Assembly (NCBI RefSeq): GCF_037975245.1
Contig: NC_092564.1
Location: 18,254,484 to 18,318,483 of the forward strand
Reading direction: 5' to 3'
DNA: 64,000 nucleotides
Source of the DNA: Apostichopus japonicus
Taxonomy: Eukaryota > Echinodermata > Holothuroidea > Aspidochirotida > Stichopodidae
Both the position numbers and the translations under genes were made by a program. The notes under the pieces are model-generated. The model saw nothing but the letters and a program-made list of their open reading frames with translations, made no database searches and was not told where the DNA came from. Below, in pieces: positions 60,833-64,000 of the stretch (position 1 is its first letter; each line of letters opens with the position of its first letter).

Positions 60833-63800
60833 ATGGATGTGGAAGAATACAGGAAAAGAGGTGAGATGGAATGATTATTGATAAGAAATATGTAATATTA
60901 AAGTATTCATTGAAATAACCTTTTAGATACTTGACATATTTTGCCATGTAATAAACTCGGATTTAGGATTTTTGGCAGAATTCTTAGAAAGATCTATTTT
61001 TTACCTAACGTTTACAATAAATAAGAGAGGTTTTCTATGTGGAATTGTCTATTAGGAATTGGAACCGACAGGGTTTCAAACTATGACATCATACATGTAC
61101 GTTAGTATACTTGTTTTGTTTTTTTGTATTCATAATGTAGGCCTATTATATATAGAATACAGCCGTTTACATAGAAATGGTAAAAATTCCTAAAAACGGT
61201 ACACTGTTGTGTGATGTTGGATTTAGCCTACTCCAAAATTTTCGATAACTTTAGTTATGCAAAGAATTACTGTTAGTGGGTTATATAATTCGATCCTTTC
61301 ACAGTTTCAATAATTACATTGTTTTCACGATGGGTTGGTAACTGAAACGAGCTGGTATTATCAAATAATACGGTTTGAAATGTTGTAAAATCAACATCTG
61401 TAAATTGTCGATGGTTATTTTGGATGTTAATTGATCGTATTTACTACAAGCGTGCGTACACTCACTTTTCGGTAAGCTAATTGGATTACGACTGCGTTAA
61501 AGCTTCACTTTAGATAGGCCTAGTTCAATTGTCAGCTTCTGATGGTTACCTTAATTAACAATAACAAAGACGATGTAACAAACAAGCCTACATAAAAACG
61601 CAAATTTGTTATTTTATTACACCAAATCACACTTGATTGATGGAACTATAGGCATAAACTACAAAGCTCTGCGTATAAATTATGTTTATGCATCACATGC
61701 AATTTGTGAGACAACTTAAATATTTCATATAATTAGATGTGCATATTAAATATAACTAGGTGTAAATAATATTACATATAATTAGGTGTAAATAATTCAA
61801 TAATCATGTATGAATATTACATATAGTTTAGGTGTGATTAATAGACAAATAAATTTGTGTAATTTTTTTCACATAATCTGTTTTTCCCCATATGATCTGT
61901 GAATGTTACAATGATGTGAGAAATGTTAAATATAATTACGACAACAAGTAACAACCTAACTGAAGTTTCTTTAAGGGTACCCTACACGCAAAATAACTCC
62001 ATTGCAGTATGTCCATACGTCTTGCGGTTTTTGATGTGAGCTTAATTTATTTCTCTGAACACACTTTATGTATGACCATATGTACTAAGGTATAGAAGTA
62101 TGTAGTTATACTGTGCCACTTCGTTGTATGTTCTTCCAAACCGAGTTCCCTCCCACGTGTTGTTTTACAACTCAATGTGTGTAGGCAGAAATACCTAGAC
62201 CTTAATCAAACAATATTTGAAATTGTTAGTTGTTGAACTTGTTAGTGGGTGGCAATTATTGATTTAATCGGCTTACTCTGTGATATATAAGATAACGATT
62301 CGTTCTTCGTAGTTCCGGCGATGATATTAATCTAGGATTATCATCTTAAACCTACTGCAAGAAGATTTTTTTTCGCCCTCCAATTTTGTAAATAATTGAA
62401 AAAGATCTAAAATATCAGATTAATGTATGTAAGATTGTTGCCATGATCCCGTGGACACAGTCCTAATTAATTTAAAAGATATTCGGAGAATGAAGCCAAT
62501 TATGGCAATTGGATGTCGTCTCTTTCAGCTTTCGTTAGCTTTATAGCGGTCTGTAACATACAAAGAGGTACAATTGGACTTCACCCTTCCCTCTTATTAA
62601 TAGTGCAGGGGCGGTGTAATGTATACGTCATAATATCTGAACAAGATAGGGAGTGGGCTCAAGGGTCAATTTGCATAAGTGATATCATACACACCTCTTA
62701 AATGTCAAACAAATACCTTCATGCACCCCCGTTACTTTTGACGTAAAACTCTAGACGTTCCAATCCTTCTCAATAATGTATTGATTGATTGATGATCTTA
62801 TAATCATGATGGGTGCTAAACGACTTCACCATATTCCTTCTCCAGCTAAATACCGCGTTACCCTAATCACTTATACCACGGTTGCAGTTTTCTCACTCCC
62901 GTGACATTGTGTGCTTACATATGGTTACGATATGTTGTATCAGATCAGCTTGTCTGGGCATTATATGACACACAACATGTCTAGAACAATAGGAAAATAA
63001 TGGCGACAAATATTTTACCATGATATATTCGGGTAAATGTCGTAAATGGCATATTAAAGCTGGAAATATATCAAACTATTTTTCTATCATTAGTTAATGT
63101 GTCATATAACATGACAATTACGGGTTAATGTCTGGAAGGACAAATTAAAACGTGGACGGAAGATATAAAAGTATATAATAATTTTTCAATCATTCGTTAT
63201 TAATGTTTTACACAACATGTGAGGTTTTATCCAGTGTTGATCATAGAACGATGGAAGCCTCATATATTTTGTTGACAGGAGAACTATAGAAGGAAAGAAA
63301 ATAAATAACGTGGTAGTAATTTTATGTTACGAGTGATTAAAATGTCCGGCAGACGACAAGCTGTTAAATTCATTAAATAAATAATCGATTGTTAACCTTC
63401 AAAAACAATCTAAAAGGGTGTCTTGGTATTTGATCACTTGCGTATAGACACTGCAAAGGTCGTTATGTGGAGGGGTGGGGTAGGGACCAAGGAATGAATT
63501 ACCGTACCTCTATAGGGTACGCAGGGTACGAATAGATGAAGAAGTGCATTTCAAGTATTTTAATTTTATCATAGCAAGCCCTCCTTCTGACATGTAACCA
63601 ACTTTTGTTGTACCTACAAATCGCTACAGAGGAGGGATTATCTCAACAAGATACTGTTCCGGATGATTCGACCCGCCTTTAACCCTCATCAGAGCTTCGA
63701 AATTCATTCCAGATCAATACGTCTTTCTGATAAATAACACTCCATATAGATTTAGTTAAATTGCAGACCAAATTCTGTTAAACCTGGTTCTATTTCAATC

Positions 63801-63982
63801 TCTCCCCAGGTAAGGAGATGGTCGACCTCATTGCAGATTACCTGTCCAACATCCGATCACGTCGTACCTTTCCTAACGTGGAACCCGGCTACATGAAGAA
63901 CCTCGTACCTGATACTGCACCAGAGAATGGGGAGGATTGGGAGGATGTAGTCCGCGACATCGAAAGAGTTATAATGCCTGGG
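60833..63982 (+). CDS. Aromatic amino acid decarboxylase family (DDC/HDC type), 5' part, runs off the window
   Basis: PLP-dependent group II decarboxylase that makes dopamine/serotonin or histamine from aromatic amino acids or histidine. Two coding exons are visible: 60833-60860 (MDVEEYRKR plus the first base of Gly) and 63810-63982. They join in phase to give EEYRKRGKEMVD, the usual N-terminal helix of this family. Exon 2 continues with IADYLSNIRSRRTFPNVEPG (part of the dimer-interface region), a VPDTAPE segment and DIERVIMPG, followed by a GTAAGG donor. This matches the first ~65 residues of DDC, HDC and insect Ddc. Substrate-deciding residues and the PLP lysine lie beyond the window, so DDC, HDC and tyrosine/tryptophan decarboxylase cannot be separated; EEYR and DIER occur in HDC, and DIER also occurs in insect Ddc. 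The intron is 2.95 kb. Upstream is AT-rich; no clear promoter is seen. Confidence 0.9.
60863..63809 (+). other. First coding intron of the decarboxylase gene, nothing else recognised
   Basis: AT-rich intron between the exons ending at 60860 and starting at 63810. I see no further exon, RNA gene or transposon end in it. It ends in a polypyrimidine tract and CCCCAG acceptor. Confidence 0.6.
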
Positions 63983-64000
63983 GTAAGGATAAAAGAGATG

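Overview
This is a window of animal nuclear DNA, AT-rich with long introns, GT-AG splice sites, abundant microsatellites and many degraded transposon copies. Gene content and style (CSDE1, dynein-2 WDR60, XLF and an aromatic amino acid decarboxylase; frequent TAGGCCTA-type words; tRNA-derived SINEs with ACAT tails) fit an invertebrate deuterostome. An echinoderm, perhaps a holothurian, is my best guess, but the sequence alone does not prove it. There are no bacterial-type operons, CRISPR arrays or phage.

Layout. (1) 1-2292: upstream flank of the first gene, with a 736-bp foldback transposon (1127-1862). (2) 2293-18615, plus strand: a complete orthologue of CSDE1/UNR, an RNA-binding protein with five canonical cold-shock domains, reconstructed as 20 coding exons and 787 residues. 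One of its introns holds a ~1.4-kb minisatellite whose unit copies the exon-intron boundary. (3) 18616-24081: 3' UTR and a convergent intergenic region with an inverted-repeat array and a TA microsatellite. (4) 24082-46087, minus strand: a complete orthologue of DYNC2I1/WDR60, the dynein-2 intermediate chain of retrograde intraflagellar transport, 28 coding exons and 990 residues. Its introns carry SINEs, TIR elements, a non-LTR remnant and several minisatellites. (5) 46088-46912: about 0.8 kb between divergent genes, probably a shared promoter. (6) 46913-53638, plus strand: NHEJ1/XLF, a non-homologous end-joining factor, 340 residues, whose start codon appears to be split by intron 1. (7) 53639-60832: gene-free, with tandem repeats, a hAT-like MITE and large TA/GGAC microsatellites. 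(8) 60833 to the window edge, plus strand: the first two coding exons of a PLP-dependent group II decarboxylase (DDC or HDC type), which runs off the window.

The genes serve unrelated cell functions (mRNA translation and stability, ciliary transport, DNA repair, amine synthesis), as expected of an ordinary animal chromosome segment. All three complete models keep an open frame with matching phase at every junction, which is strong support for them. I found no new multi-gene system. The most unusual signals are the minisatellite array of cloned 5' splice sites in CSDE1, the split ATG of NHEJ1, and the foldback elements.
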